A stretch of 64,000 nt of DNA from Pseudomonas rhodesiae (GTDB lineage Bacteria; Pseudomonadota; Gammaproteobacteria; Pseudomonadales; Pseudomonadaceae), in assembly GCF_007858255.1 (NCBI RefSeq), contig NZ_VFEU01000003.1, forward strand, positions 62,001 to 126,000, read 5' to 3'. Of the stretch, positions 1-8,289 are shown piece after piece. The translations under genes were made by a program, and so were the position numbers. The notes under the pieces are model-generated. The model saw only the letters and a list, made by a program, of their open reading frames with translations. It was not told where the DNA came from and ran no database searches. How positions within the stretch are numbered: position 1 is the stretch's first letter; each line of letters opens with the position of its first letter.

Positions 1-566
1 ACTACACCTGCGGCGGCGTAATGGTTGACCAGCATGGCCGCACTGACGTACCCGGCCTTTATGCCATTGGTGAAACCAGCTTCACCGGCCTGCATGGTGC
101 CAATCGCATGGCTAGCAACTCGCTGCTTGAGTGCTTCGTATATGCCCGCTCAGCGGCGGCGGATATCCTTGAGCAACTGCCACGAATTCCGGTGCCGGCC
201 GCCCTGCCCCGCTGGGACGCCAGCCAAGTCACCGACTCGGACGAGGACGTGATCATCGCCCACAACTGGGATGAGCTGCGGCGCTTCATGTGGGACTACG
301 TGGGCATCGTGCGCACCAACAAGCGCCTGCAACGGGCACAACATCGGGTGCGGTTGCTACTGGATGAAATCGACGAGTTCTACAGCAACTATAAAGTCAG
401 CCGTGACCTGATCGAGTTGCGCAACTTGGCCCAGGTGGCCGAGCTGATGATCCGCTCGGCCATGGAACGCAAGGAAAGCCGAGGCCTGCATTACACCCTC
501 GACTACCCGCAGATGCTCCCCGAAGCCCGCGACACTATCCTGGTGCCAGCCACCTACGCCGGCTGA
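1..566 (+). CDS. nadB: L-aspartate oxidase, C-terminal part (cut by window edge)
   Basis: This is the last ~187 residues of NadB, which oxidises L-aspartate to iminoaspartate with FAD as the first step of de novo NAD synthesis in the cytoplasm. The reading frame is open from base 3 with no start inside the window. The fragment opens with the end of the FAD-binding domain, shown by the motif [20 protein letters not shown] and [12 protein letters not shown]. The helical C-terminal domain follows, with [12 protein letters not shown] and the LHYTLDYP ending usual for this family. Full-length NadB is about 540 residues, so roughly two thirds lies upstream. Its 3' end overlaps the convergent ygfX gene by 32 bases. 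Identity is secure; only the left boundary is missing. Confidence 0.95.
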   Translation, partial: YTCGGVMVDQHGRTDVPGLYAIGETSFTGLHGANRMASNSLLECFVYARSAAADILEQLPRIPVPAALPRWDASQVTDSDEDVIIAHNWDELRRFMWDYVGIVRTNKRLQRAQHRVRLLLDEIDEFYSNYKVSRDLIELRNLAQVAELMIRSAMERKESRGLHYTLDYPQMLPEARDTILVPATYAG

Positions 567-981
567 ACTTCAAGCGTACCCGCAGGCGCCGGTGTGTATC
601 CGCCGCCTGCGCGTCCTTGGGCACACAGATCGAACGCGCCCACCACTGCCCCTTGACCCGATATCGCAGCACCACAATCAGGGGCAACGCCAGACTGTCC
701 GGACACAACTGCACGGCGTGCCAGCCACGCTGCTCACTGAACAATTGCCAGCCGTCCTCATCGCGTCGCAGGCCACGAATCGACGAACGGTGTGACAACA
801 GAATGTGTCGCGGCAACACCCAGGCGGCATGCCCCAGACACAGCACTATCGCCAGAGTTGAGAAAGCGAGATCAATCAATGCCAACGCACCCAACGCGAA
901 CAGTTGGGCGAACAGATACGCCGCCAGCAGCCGCCGTGACGGCTGCCAGCGGCATTCGAAGCGATTACTTAGGCTGGACAC
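535..981 (-). CDS. ygfX: YgfX-family inner-membrane protein
   Basis: A 148-residue protein with a hydrophobic hairpin at about residues 17-55 (two membrane segments), then a basic soluble tail rich in Arg and Trp. This is the YgfX layout. E. coli YgfX (CptA) is described as the toxin partner of YgfY/SdhE, acting on cytoskeletal proteins, but that toxin role is disputed and I do not infer it here. The start is a GTG at 981 that overlaps the upstream sdhE gene by 17 bases, so the two are probably translated together. The 3' end runs 32 bases into the convergent nadB gene. The family call rests on size, topology and the sdhE neighbour. Confidence 0.75.
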   Translation of the reverse strand: MSSLSNRFECRWQPSRRLLAAYLFAQLFALGALALIDLAFSTLAIVLCLGHAAWVLPRHILLSHRSSIRGLRRDEDGWQLFSEQRGWHAVQLCPDSLALPLIVVLRYRVKGQWWARSICVPKDAQAADTHRRLRVRLKFSRRRWLAPG

Positions 982-1219
982 GGTCCAGAATCATCCGAAC
1001 CATCCGCTGCAGTTCCGGATCGTCCGACTCGGCGCGCTCCATGAACCAGCCGAACATATCCTGGTCTTCGCACTCCAGCAGACGCACATACACCTTGCGG
1101 TCCACTTCATTAAGGGTGGAATAAACCTCTTTGACGAAAGGCACCAGCAACACATCCAGCTCAAGCATGCCGCGACGGCTGTGCCAGTAGAGGCGATTGA
1201 GTTCTACATCTTCGACCAT
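965..1219 (-). CDS. sdhE: SdhE/YgfY FAD assembly factor
   Basis: An 84-residue protein of the SdhE (YgfY, Sdh5) family, which promotes covalent attachment of FAD to the flavoprotein subunit of succinate dehydrogenase and fumarate reductase. The signature RGxxE is present as R16-G17-M18-L19-E20, followed by a helical tail with [10 protein letters not shown]. Length is typical for the family. The ATG at 1219 is preceded by a good AGGAG site. It is first in a two-gene operon with ygfX and divergent from ygfZ; the sdhE-ygfX-nadB neighbourhood is usual in gamma-proteobacteria. An older reading is CptB antitoxin; the flavinylation role is better supported for this motif. Confidence 0.92.
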   Translation of the reverse strand: MVEDVELNRLYWHSRRGMLELDVLLVPFVKEVYSTLNEVDRKVYVRLLECEDQDMFGWFMERAESDDPELQRMVRMILDRVQPK

Positions 1220-1358
1220 GGAGCGCTCCTCAAATAGAGCGCAAGTATACAGGCCCGACAGCAGTGGAACAGTCGGCTTTGGTCGCCCCTACGGAAACTA
1301 TCCATTTGCCGGGCGCCCCTCTATGATGCACCCATGACTTTTTGACCTGCGATGAACC

Positions 1359-2300
1359 ATGGCTGACTCTGCTTTCTTCTGCCCCCTGATCCACGAAGGT
1401 GTCCTCGCCGTCCGCGGCGCCGATGCTGCCAAATTCCTGCAGGGCCAATTGACCTGCAACCTCAATTACCTGAGTGATACCCAGGCCAGCCTGGGCGCGC
1501 GCTGCACGCAAAAAGGGCGCATGCAGTCGAGCTTTCGCATCTTGTTGCAAGGTGATGGGGTGTTGCTGGCGATGGCGGCCGAGCTGCTGGAACCGCAACT
1601 GGCCGACCTGAAAAAATACGCGGTGTTCTCCAAGTCCAAGCTGACCGACGAAAGTGCCGCTTGGGTCCGCTTCGGTCTGGTGAATGCGGATTCGGCCCTG
1701 GCCAGCCTCGGGCTTGAGCTACCGGCCGAGACCGACAGCGTAGCCCGCAATGAGCACTTGATCGCCATTCGGGTCTCACCCGGCCGCAGCGAACTCTGGG
1801 TACCTTCGGATCGAGCCGACGCCGTCAAAGCCCAATTGAGTTCAACCCTTGACTCTGCCGATCTGAATGAATGGCTGCTGGGCCAGATTCGCGCCGGTAT
1901 CGGCCAAGTCATGGCGCAAACCCGCGAGCTGTTCATCCCGCAGATGCTCAACTTGCAAGCCGTGGGCGGTGTGAGTTTCAAGAAAGGCTGCTACACCGGC
2001 CAGGAAATCGTCGCGCGTATGCAGTACCTGGGCAAACTCAAGCGCCGCTTGTACCGCTTAAGCCTTGATTCGGCGCAAATGCCCGAGCCAGGCACTCCTC
2101 TGTTTTCGCGTAGCCACAACAGCTCGATCGGTGAAGTGGTGATCGCAGCAAAAGCTGACCAGGTCATTGAACTTCTGGCCGTATTGCAAGCCGAAGCTGC
2201 CGATAGTGGCGATGTGCATCTAGGCATGCTTGAAGGCCCGGGTCTGCAACTGCTTGACCTGCCTTATACCCTCGACCGTGATCGAGAGATCCAGCGTTAG
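1359..2300 (+). CDS. ygfZ: YgfZ folate-binding Fe-S maintenance protein
   Basis: A 313-residue member of the YgfZ/GcvT-like family, a folate-binding protein that supports iron-sulfur enzymes such as the tRNA thiomethylase MiaB. The diagnostic motif K-G-C-Y-T-G-Q-E is at residues 209-216 with the conserved Cys211, followed by RMQYLGKLKRRLYRL. The N-terminal half matches the family pattern of RGADAAKFLQGQLTCN and RCTQKGRM. Size is close to E. coli YgfZ (326). The ATG at 1359 gives the expected N-terminus. It stands divergent from sdhE-ygfX and upstream of an HDOD gene after a 36-base gap, so those two may share a transcript. Confidence 0.93.
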   Translation: MADSAFFCPLIHEGVLAVRGADAAKFLQGQLTCNLNYLSDTQASLGARCTQKGRMQSSFRILLQGDGVLLAMAAELLEPQLADLKKYAVFSKSKLTDESAAWVRFGLVNADSALASLGLELPAETDSVARNEHLIAIRVSPGRSELWVPSDRADAVKAQLSSTLDSADLNEWLLGQIRAGIGQVMAQTRELFIPQMLNLQAVGGVSFKKGCYTGQEIVARMQYLGKLKRRLYRLSLDSAQMPEPGTPLFSRSHNSSIGEVVIAAKADQVIELLAVLQAEAADSGDVHLGMLEGPGLQLLDLPYTLDRDREIQR

Positions 2301-2336
2301 TCGCCGTACTTTTTTGCAACACCCTAGAGATCATGA

Positions 2337-3158
2337 ATGAACAAGCTGGCGGAAAAAGTCCAACAGGCTTTGGTCAAGGCCATCGATAACGATGACCTGG
2401 TTCTGCCGACATTACCGGAAGTGGCCCTGGGGATTCGTCAGGCCGCCGAAGACCCGGAAATCAGCATCAGCCACTTGAGCAAAGTGATCGGTCGCGATAC
2501 CGCCCTGTCCGCGCGCCTGATCAAAGTGGTCAACAGCCCGCTGCTGCGCGCCACGCAGGAAGTCACCGACCTGCACACCGCCATCACGCGGCTGGGCACC
2601 AATTACAGCAGCAACCTGGCGATTGGCCTGGTGATGGAGCAGATCTTTCACGCCCGCTCCGAAGTCGTCGAACAGAAAATGCGCGACGTCTGGCGCCGCA
2701 GCCTGGAAGTGGCGGGCGTGAGCTATGCCTTGTGTCGCAGCCACAGCCAGCTCAAGCCGGACCAAGCGGCCCTCGGTGGCCTGGTGCACCAGATCGGCGT
2801 ACTGCCGATTCTCACCTACGCCGAAGACCACTACGAGCTGCTGGCAGACCCGGTCAGCCTCAATCATGTGATCGACAGCATCCACCCTAAGCTGGGCGAC
2901 AAGTTACTCAGCGGCTGGGACTTTCCCGAGATGCTGGCGAAACTGCCGGGGCAATACCTGAACTTCGAGCGCGACTCCGACCGTCTCGACTATATCGATC
3001 TGGTGCAAATTGCCGTGCTGTACTGCCATCGCGGCACCCATCACCCTCTGGCAAACGTGGTAGTTTCCGAGATCCCCGCGATGAAAAAGCTGCGCGTAGA
3101 CCCCTATAGCGACAGCCTGCGCGCAGAGCTGGATGAAGCGCGTTCGATGTTCTACTGA
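2337..3158 (+). CDS. HDOD-domain signalling protein
   Basis: A 273-residue protein made almost entirely of one HDOD domain (about residues 20-220), a degenerate HD phosphohydrolase fold used in signal transduction. Family hallmarks include LPTLPEVALGIRQ, the helix SHLSKVIGRDTALSARLIKVVNSP and ITRLGTNYSSNLAIG. There is no receiver, GGDEF or EAL partner domain, so it is a standalone form whose output cannot be read from sequence. The ATG at 2337 lies 36 bases after ygfZ. Its stop codon abuts the stop of the convergent tctE gene with no spacer. The fold call is strong; the biological role is unknown. Confidence 0.85.
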   Translation: MNKLAEKVQQALVKAIDNDDLVLPTLPEVALGIRQAAEDPEISISHLSKVIGRDTALSARLIKVVNSPLLRATQEVTDLHTAITRLGTNYSSNLAIGLVMEQIFHARSEVVEQKMRDVWRRSLEVAGVSYALCRSHSQLKPDQAALGGLVHQIGVLPILTYAEDHYELLADPVSLNHVIDSIHPKLGDKLLSGWDFPEMLAKLPGQYLNFERDSDRLDYIDLVQIAVLYCHRGTHHPLANVVVSEIPAMKKLRVDPYSDSLRAELDEARSMFY

Positions 3159-4544
3159 TCAACCGGCGATAAAACTCACCCGAACTTTCAACCCAGCGCG
3201 CTCGCCGTCATGCAGACTGATCTGCGCCAGATGCGCCCGGCATATTTCCCCGACAATCGCCAAGCCCAGGCCCGAGCCCATGCCCTGTTGGCTACGCCGA
3301 TAGAACCGCTCGAACACCCGATCCCGCTCATCCAGCGGGATGCCCGGGCCATCGTCTTCCACTTCCAGCACCGCCGGCGCCATCACCCGTAGAATCACGT
3401 TGCCACCAGGCGGCGTGTGCGCCAGGGCATTGTCCACCAGGTTACTCAGCAGTTCGTTCAACAGTGTCGGTTCGCCGCGCAGCCACACCGGCTCGTCGGC
3501 TTCCAGCGCCAGGGCCACGCCGCGCGCATGGGCCAGGGGCGCCATGGCCATGCCCAGTTCGCGGGCCAACTGGCTCAGATCCAACAACTGCGCGCCGCCT
3601 TCGGCAATCGCCCGGGCGCCGTTCTCGATGCGCGCCAGGGACAGCAACTGATTGGCCAGATGGGTCAGGCGATCAGTGCCCTGAGCCGCGGTTTCCAAGG
3701 TGCTGCGCCAGGTCGCCGGGTCTTCGACGCGCAACCCCAACTCCAGACGGGCCTTGAGTGCTGCCAGCGGAGTGCGCAGTTCGTGGGACGCATCGGCGAT
3801 AAACTGCGCCTGGCGTTGGAATTGCCCGCGCAGGCGCTCGGTGAAGTGATTGAGTGAGCTGACCAACGGGCCGAATTCATGTTGCACCTCCACCAATGGC
3901 AACGGCCGCAGATCGTCGGGCTGGCGCTCCTCCACGGCTTTACGCAGACGATCCAGCGGGCGGAGCGCGGCGCTCACGGCAAACCACACCAGCAGCAACG
4001 CACCGATCGCGAGCATGCCCAGGCGCAGCAGGGTATCGGCCATCAGGCTACGGGCCATGCTGACCCTTGCTTCGTCGGTCTCGGCCACGCGGATTTCCGC
4101 CATACCGTTCATGTTCGGCTCGGAAACCGCTTTAAGCAGGCTGACCACCCGCACTTCCTGGCCCTGGTACTTGGCGTTGTAGAAACGCGCCAGGGCCGGG
4201 TAATCATCGGTACGCGGTGTGCCGGGCGGCGGGCCGGGCAGGTTTTCGTAACCAGATATCAGCTTCTGATCGATGTCGTTGACCTGGTAGTAAATGCGCC
4301 CGGCGCTGTCGTAGGCGAAGGTGTCCAGGGCCACATAGGGCACATTGGCGCTGAGAGTGCCGTCCACCTGGGTCAGGCCGGCCGCGATGGTTCGTGCCGA
4401 CGCCAGCAGCGTACGGTCGTAGGCGGTATCGGCTGCTTCGCGACCGTTCCAGTAGGCGCTCATGCCGCTGGCCAACATCAACAGCACCAGCAACAGCGCC
4501 AGGTTCCACAGCAGGCGCCAGCGCAGGCTGCTGGGCTTATGCAT
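3159..4544 (-). CDS. tctE: TctE sensor histidine kinase
   Basis: The 461-residue sensor kinase for tricarboxylate uptake. The order is a short cytoplasmic start, a membrane segment near residues 14-32, a periplasmic sensor region of about 140 residues, a second membrane segment near 176-193, then HAMP-like linker, HisKA and ATPase domains. The phosphoacceptor lies in ASHELRTP (His254), with N-box NLVDNALAHTPPGG, G1 box DDGPGIP and G2 box GSGLGLAIV. I chose the ATG at 4544, which overlaps the end of tctD by 8 bases; an in-frame start 24 bases upstream would lie further inside tctD. The partner regulator is tctD and the expected stimulus is citrate or a related tricarboxylate, inferred from the divergent opdH-tctCBA genes. 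Confidence 0.9.
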   Translation of the reverse strand: MHKPSSLRWRLLWNLALLLVLLMLASGMSAYWNGREAADTAYDRTLLASARTIAAGLTQVDGTLSANVPYVALDTFAYDSAGRIYYQVNDIDQKLISGYENLPGPPPGTPRTDDYPALARFYNAKYQGQEVRVVSLLKAVSEPNMNGMAEIRVAETDEARVSMARSLMADTLLRLGMLAIGALLLVWFAVSAALRPLDRLRKAVEERQPDDLRPLPLVEVQHEFGPLVSSLNHFTERLRGQFQRQAQFIADASHELRTPLAALKARLELGLRVEDPATWRSTLETAAQGTDRLTHLANQLLSLARIENGARAIAEGGAQLLDLSQLARELGMAMAPLAHARGVALALEADEPVWLRGEPTLLNELLSNLVDNALAHTPPGGNVILRVMAPAVLEVEDDGPGIPLDERDRVFERFYRRSQQGMGSGLGLAIVGEICRAHLAQISLHDGERAGLKVRVSFIAG

Positions 4545-5208
4545 CGCGGGCTTCCAGCAGGTAGCCAAGGCCGCGGAACGTCACGATGGCGATCGGTTGC
4601 CCATCGAGTTTTTTGCGCAGGCGATGCACGTAGATTTCGATCGCATCGGGGCTGGCTTCCTCGTCCAGGCCAAACACATGGGAGGCCAGTTGCTCTTTGC
4701 TCATCACCCGGCCCGGACGCGCGATCAGCGCTTCAAGCACCGCCTGCTCCCGAGAGGTCAATGTCAGCAGTTCGCCACCCAACGTGAAGCGCCGGGTGTC
4801 CAAGTCGTACACCAGCACGCCGCAGGTTTGCTGGCGCTCGCCGCCCAGCACGCTGCGACGCAACAGGGCCTTGACCCGTGCTTCCAGTTCCGTCAGTTCG
4901 AAAGGCTTGGCCAGATAGTCGTCGGCGCCCAGGTTCAGGCCATGCACACGGTCTTTGACGTCACTTCGCGCGGTCAGCATCAGCACCGGCAGATTTTTCC
5001 CACGGGCTCGCAAACGTGCGAGCACCTCGAAACCATCCATGCGCGGCAGCCCCACATCGAGGATGGCCACCGCGTAGTCCTCGCTGCTCAAGGCCAGGTC
5101 GGCGGCAACGCCGTCGTGCAGCACGTCGACGGTCAAACCCGTGCTCTTGAGCGCCTGGGCCACACTGTCGGCGAGTTGCAAATGGTCTTCAACCAGAAGG
5201 ACACGCAT
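4537..5208 (-). CDS. tctD: TctD response regulator
   Basis: A 223-residue OmpR/PhoB-type response regulator. The receiver domain holds the phosphorylation site Asp51 in ILDVGLPRMDG and the conserved Lys101 in the YLAKPF motif. The winged-helix DNA-binding domain fills the C-terminal ~95 residues (LTSREQAVLEALI, then HRLRKKLDGQPIAIVTFRG). The start chosen is the ATG at 5208 giving MRVLLVEDH, the canonical receiver N-terminus, rather than one five codons upstream. It is followed by tctE with overlapping ends. Members of this family bind direct repeats with an 11-base period, and such repeats sit in the divergent region ahead of opdH. Confidence 0.92.
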   Translation of the reverse strand: MRVLLVEDHLQLADSVAQALKSTGLTVDVLHDGVAADLALSSEDYAVAILDVGLPRMDGFEVLARLRARGKNLPVLMLTARSDVKDRVHGLNLGADDYLAKPFELTELEARVKALLRRSVLGGERQQTCGVLVYDLDTRRFTLGGELLTLTSREQAVLEALIARPGRVMSKEQLASHVFGLDEEASPDAIEIYVHRLRKKLDGQPIAIVTFRGLGYLLEARDA

Positions 5209-5295
5209 GGTTTTCTGCCTCATTCAGGAGTGGTCGATGCCACGCTTTGGCGGGGAGTTTACAGGCGCCCGGTGCCCTGTGAAGCCCGAAAACAT

Positions 5296-5328
5296 TGAAA
5301 GGTGACTGAAAGGTTAGTGAAAGCTTCG
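5296..5328 (+). promoter_or_regulatory. Three 11-bp direct repeats, candidate TctD operator
   Basis: Three tandem copies start at 5296, 5307 and 5318 (TGAAAGGTGAC, TGAAAGGTTAG, TGAAAGCTTCG), each sharing TGAAAG at an exact 11-base period. This one-helical-turn spacing is the pattern recognised by OmpR/PhoB-type regulators. The site lies in the 236-base gap between tctD and opdH, 88 bases ahead of tctD and 117 bases ahead of opdH. Assignment to TctD is inference. Confidence 0.6.
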
Positions 5329-5416
5329 CGCTTTAGCATCCAGCTCACGGTGAGCCTTGCCCACCCAGCTGCCTGATCCGCAGTGCCCGAAAAACGCCTC
5401 GATGCGTTTTCGTCAC

Positions 5417-5427
5417 AATAAAAACAA
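5417..5427 (+). promoter_or_regulatory. A-rich leader motif, candidate Hfq/Crc site of opdH
   Basis: AATAAAAACAA lies just upstream of the ribosome-binding site (CGGAG) of opdH. Runs of A-A-N triplets next to a start codon are the sites where Hfq with Crc blocks translation in Pseudomonas during carbon catabolite repression, and tricarboxylate uptake is a plausible target. The sequence match is visible; the function is inferred. Confidence 0.5.
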
Positions 5428-5444
5428 TATCGGAGTGCATCACC

Positions 5445-6737
5445 ATGCTGTCGACACAGCCCCAGGCTCGTCCGTCTGTTCGTTTTTCCCGCCTGACCCA
5501 AACCACCCTTGCCAGCGCCGCCGCCCTTGCCGGCTTCACGCCGCTCAGCCAAGCCGCCTTCTTCGAAGACAGCAGCGCGACCCTGGAAACCCGCAACATG
5601 TACTTCAATCGCGACTTTCGCGACGGCACCAGTGCCCAGCAATCCAAGCGCGACGAATGGGCCCAGGGCTTTATGCTCAACCTGCAGTCGGGTTACACCG
5701 ATGGCACCGTGGGCTTTGGCGTGGATGCGTTGGGCATGCTCGGGATCAAGCTCGACTCCAGCCCCGACCGCACCGGCACCGGACTGCTGCCGACCCATGA
5801 TGACGGCCGCGCCGCCGACGAATACTCCAAGTTGGGCCTGACCGGCAAAGTAAAAATCTCCGCCACCGAGTTGAAAATCGGTGCGCTAATGCCCGAGCTG
5901 CCGATCCTCAAACCCAACGACGGGCGCATTCTGCCGCAGACCTTCAATGGTGGGTTGCTGACGTCCAAGGAATTCAAGAATCTGGTATTCACCGGCGGCC
6001 GCCTGGATAAAGCCAAGGACCGCGACGATACCAACTACGAAGATATCGCCCTCAATAACAAGAACAGCCGCTTCCTCAGCGGGGCTACCGGTAAGCACTT
6101 CAACTTCGGCGGCGTGGACTACAAATTCGCCGACAAGATCACCGGCAGCTACCACTTCGCCCAACTCGATGATGTCTACCGTCAACACTTCCTTGGCCTG
6201 GTGGCCGCGCGCCCGATGGGCCCAGGCACCTTCGGCGCCGACCTGCGCCTGGCCATCAGCGACGACACCGGCAGCGCCCGAGGCGGCAAGATCGACAACA
6301 CCTCCCTCAACGGTCTGTTCAGCTATGCCCTCAACGGCCACAAGCTCAGCGCCGGTTACCAGCACATGTCCGGTGACAGTGCCTTTCCGTATGTGGATGG
6401 CAGCGACCCGTACCTGGTCAACTTTGTACAGATCAACGATTTCGCCGGTGCCGAGGAACGTTCCTGGCAAGCGCGCTACGACTACGACTTCGCCAAGCTG
6501 GGCATCCCAGGCCTGAGTTTCATGAGCCGTTACCTGTCCGGTGACAACATCAAGCTCAGGAACGGCGACACCGGCAAAGAATGGGAGCGTAACAGCGAGA
6601 TCAAGTATGTGGTGCAGACCGGCACGTTCAAGGACGTGGCCGTGCGCCTGCGTAACGCCACTTACCGCTCCAACTATTCAGCCCGCGATGCGGATGAAAT
6701 GCGCCTGCTGGTCAGCTACAGCGTCGCGCTCTGGTAA
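5445..6737 (+). CDS. opdH: OprD-family outer-membrane porin for tricarboxylates
   Basis: A 430-residue outer-membrane porin of the OprD family. A signal peptide covers about residues 1-38 with cleavage after SQAA; the mature start FFEDSSATLETRNMYFNRDF is the family hallmark. Other OprD features follow: DEWAQGFMLNLQSGYT, FGVDALGMLGIKLDS, LKIGALMPELPILKPNDGR, and a barrel ending with alternating residues and a terminal aromatic (SYSVALW). Position between tctDE and tctCBA matches the P. aeruginosa opdH locus, where the porin admits citrate, isocitrate and cis-aconitate. The start at 5445 has an upstream CGGAG. Regulation by TctD is likely, and an A-rich leader suggests catabolite control. The substrate is inferred from context. 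Confidence 0.88.
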   Translation: MLSTQPQARPSVRFSRLTQTTLASAAALAGFTPLSQAAFFEDSSATLETRNMYFNRDFRDGTSAQQSKRDEWAQGFMLNLQSGYTDGTVGFGVDALGMLGIKLDSSPDRTGTGLLPTHDDGRAADEYSKLGLTGKVKISATELKIGALMPELPILKPNDGRILPQTFNGGLLTSKEFKNLVFTGGRLDKAKDRDDTNYEDIALNNKNSRFLSGATGKHFNFGGVDYKFADKITGSYHFAQLDDVYRQHFLGLVAARPMGPGTFGADLRLAISDDTGSARGGKIDNTSLNGLFSYALNGHKLSAGYQHMSGDSAFPYVDGSDPYLVNFVQINDFAGAEERSWQARYDYDFAKLGIPGLSFMSRYLSGDNIKLRNGDTGKEWERNSEIKYVVQTGTFKDVAVRLRNATYRSNYSARDADEMRLLVSYSVALW

Positions 6738-6762
6738 GCAGTGCCTGGCAGTAGAACCTCAT

Positions 6763-6771
6763 AACAAAAAC
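6763..6771 (+). promoter_or_regulatory. A-rich leader motif, candidate Hfq/Crc site of tctC
   Basis: AACAAAAAC lies five bases ahead of the GGAG ribosome-binding site of tctC, in the 47-base gap after opdH. It has the same A-A-N triplet character as the opdH leader, so translation of both porin and transporter could be silenced together by Hfq/Crc when a preferred carbon source is present. Function is inferred. Confidence 0.45.
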
Positions 6772-6784
6772 GACGGAGACACTC

Positions 6785-7768
6785 ATGACCCTTTCATTGC
6801 GTAAATTGGCCCTCACCGCCGGCTGCATGTTGTTCGCCGGTCAATTGCTGGCCGCTGACGAGCCCAAGCGCCCGGAATGCATCGCCCCGGCCTCCCCCGG
6901 CGGTGGTTTCGACCTGACCTGCAAACTGGCGCAAAGCGCACTGGTCAACGAAAAATTGCTGAGCAAACCGATGCGCGTGACCTACATGCCCGGCGGCGTA
7001 GGCGCGGTGGCCTACAACGCCGTGGTCGCCCAGCGTCCGGCGGATGCCGGTACGCTGGTGGCCTGGTCCAGCGGCTCGCTGCTGAACCTGGCCCAGGGCA
7101 AGTTCGGGCGTTTCGATGAAAGCGCCGTACGTTGGCTGGCCGCGGTCGGCACCAGTTACGGCGCCATCGCGGTAAAAAGCGATTCGCCCTACAAGACCCT
7201 CGATGATTTGGTCAAAGCCCTGAAGAAAGATCCGGGCAGCGTGGTGATCGGTTCCGGCGGCACCGTCGGTAGCCAGGACTGGATGCAAACCGCCCTGATC
7301 GCCAAAGCCGCCGGGATCAACCCGCGCGAGCTGCGCTATGTGGCCCTCGAAGGCGGCGGTGAAATCGCCACGGCCCTGCTTGGTGGTCATATTCAAGTGG
7401 GCAGTACCGACATCTCCGACTCCATGCCGCACATCCTCAGCGGCGACATGCGTCTGCTGGCGGTGTTCTCCGAGCAGCGTCTGGACGAGCCGGAAATGAA
7501 GGATATCCCGACAGCCAAAGAGCAAGGCTACGACATCGTGTGGCCAGTGGTGCGCGGCTTCTACCTCGGGCCAAAAGTCAGCGATGCCGAGTACGCCTGG
7601 TGGAAAGACGCGTTCGACAAACTGCTGGCCTCCGAAGAGTTCGCCAAGCTGCGTGACCAGCGCGAGCTGTTCCCGTTTGCCATGACCGGCCCGGAGCTGG
7701 ACACCTATGTGAAGAAACAGGTGGCTGACTACAAAGTGCTGGCCAAAGAGTTCGGCCTGATCCAGTAA
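6785..7768 (+). CDS. tctC: TctC tricarboxylate-binding periplasmic protein
   Basis: A 327-residue solute-binding protein of the tripartite tricarboxylate transporter (TTT) family, Bug/TctC type. A signal peptide of about 23 residues ends at LLAADEPKRPEC. The first ligand-loop motif of the family appears as APASPGGGFDLTC, followed by MRVTYMPGGVGAVAYNAV. It binds the tricarboxylate in the periplasm and hands it to the TctAB membrane complex. Length is standard. It follows opdH by 47 bases and precedes tctB, in the usual C-B-A order. The upstream GGAG and A-rich leader fix the ATG at 6785. Confidence 0.93.
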   Translation: MTLSLRKLALTAGCMLFAGQLLAADEPKRPECIAPASPGGGFDLTCKLAQSALVNEKLLSKPMRVTYMPGGVGAVAYNAVVAQRPADAGTLVAWSSGSLLNLAQGKFGRFDESAVRWLAAVGTSYGAIAVKSDSPYKTLDDLVKALKKDPGSVVIGSGGTVGSQDWMQTALIAKAAGINPRELRYVALEGGGEIATALLGGHIQVGSTDISDSMPHILSGDMRLLAVFSEQRLDEPEMKDIPTAKEQGYDIVWPVVRGFYLGPKVSDAEYAWWKDAFDKLLASEEFAKLRDQRELFPFAMTGPELDTYVKKQVADYKVLAKEFGLIQ

Positions 7769-7829
7769 TCGCCCCCTCTGTCGCGCGGCCATGCCTGGCA
7801 AAACCCCAGGCATGGCCCAGGAGTTCAAC

Positions 7830-8288
7830 ATGCTCTTACAACGCATATTCGCGGCCGCGCTGCTGCTGGCCTGTGCCGGTCTGGCGCTGATGGCCTGGCC
7901 CTATCAGGCGTCGTTTTCCTACGAGCCGGTAGGGCCCCGCGCCTACCCGCTGCTGATACTCGGGCTGATGAGCCTGGCGCTGATCTACATGCTGATTCGC
8001 CCGCAGGCCACCAAGCACACCGAAGAAGAACCGGCGCTGGATCGCGAAACCCTGATCAAGATCAGCCTCTGCGTGGTCCTGCTGATTGTGTTCGCCGCCA
8101 CTTTCGAACCGCTGGGTTTCATCCTCAGCAGCATGCTGATCGGCATCCCGATGGCGCGCCTGTACGGCGGCCGCTGGATGCCCAGCGTAGTGATCGTCTC
8201 CCTGATGGCCATCGGTTTGTACCTGCTGTTCGATAAGGTCATGGATGTGCCGTTGCCCCTTGGCCTGCTCGACGTTCTGGAGAACTGA
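7830..8288 (+). CDS. tctB: TctB small membrane subunit
   Basis: A 152-residue small subunit of the TTT tricarboxylate transporter, with four hydrophobic segments: near residues 3-22, 37-53, 76-96, and a paired stretch from about 103 to the end. The motif YEPVGPRAYPLLILGLM is typical of TctB. I chose the ATG at 7830 because it has a well-placed AGGAG and starts directly with the first membrane helix; an in-frame ATG 39 bases upstream would add a polar, unconserved tail. One base separates its stop from the tctA start, so the two are translationally coupled. Confidence 0.9.
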   Translation: MLLQRIFAAALLLACAGLALMAWPYQASFSYEPVGPRAYPLLILGLMSLALIYMLIRPQATKHTEEEPALDRETLIKISLCVVLLIVFAATFEPLGFILSSMLIGIPMARLYGGRWMPSVVIVSLMAIGLYLLFDKVMDVPLPLGLLDVLEN

Positions 8289-8289
8289 T

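Noticed and set aside
535..1219. CptBA (YgfY/YgfX) type IV toxin-antitoxin system
   Set aside because: The small protein has the RGxxE motif of SdhE, whose flavinylation role is well supported; the toxin claim for YgfX is disputed and nothing in the sequence supports it here.
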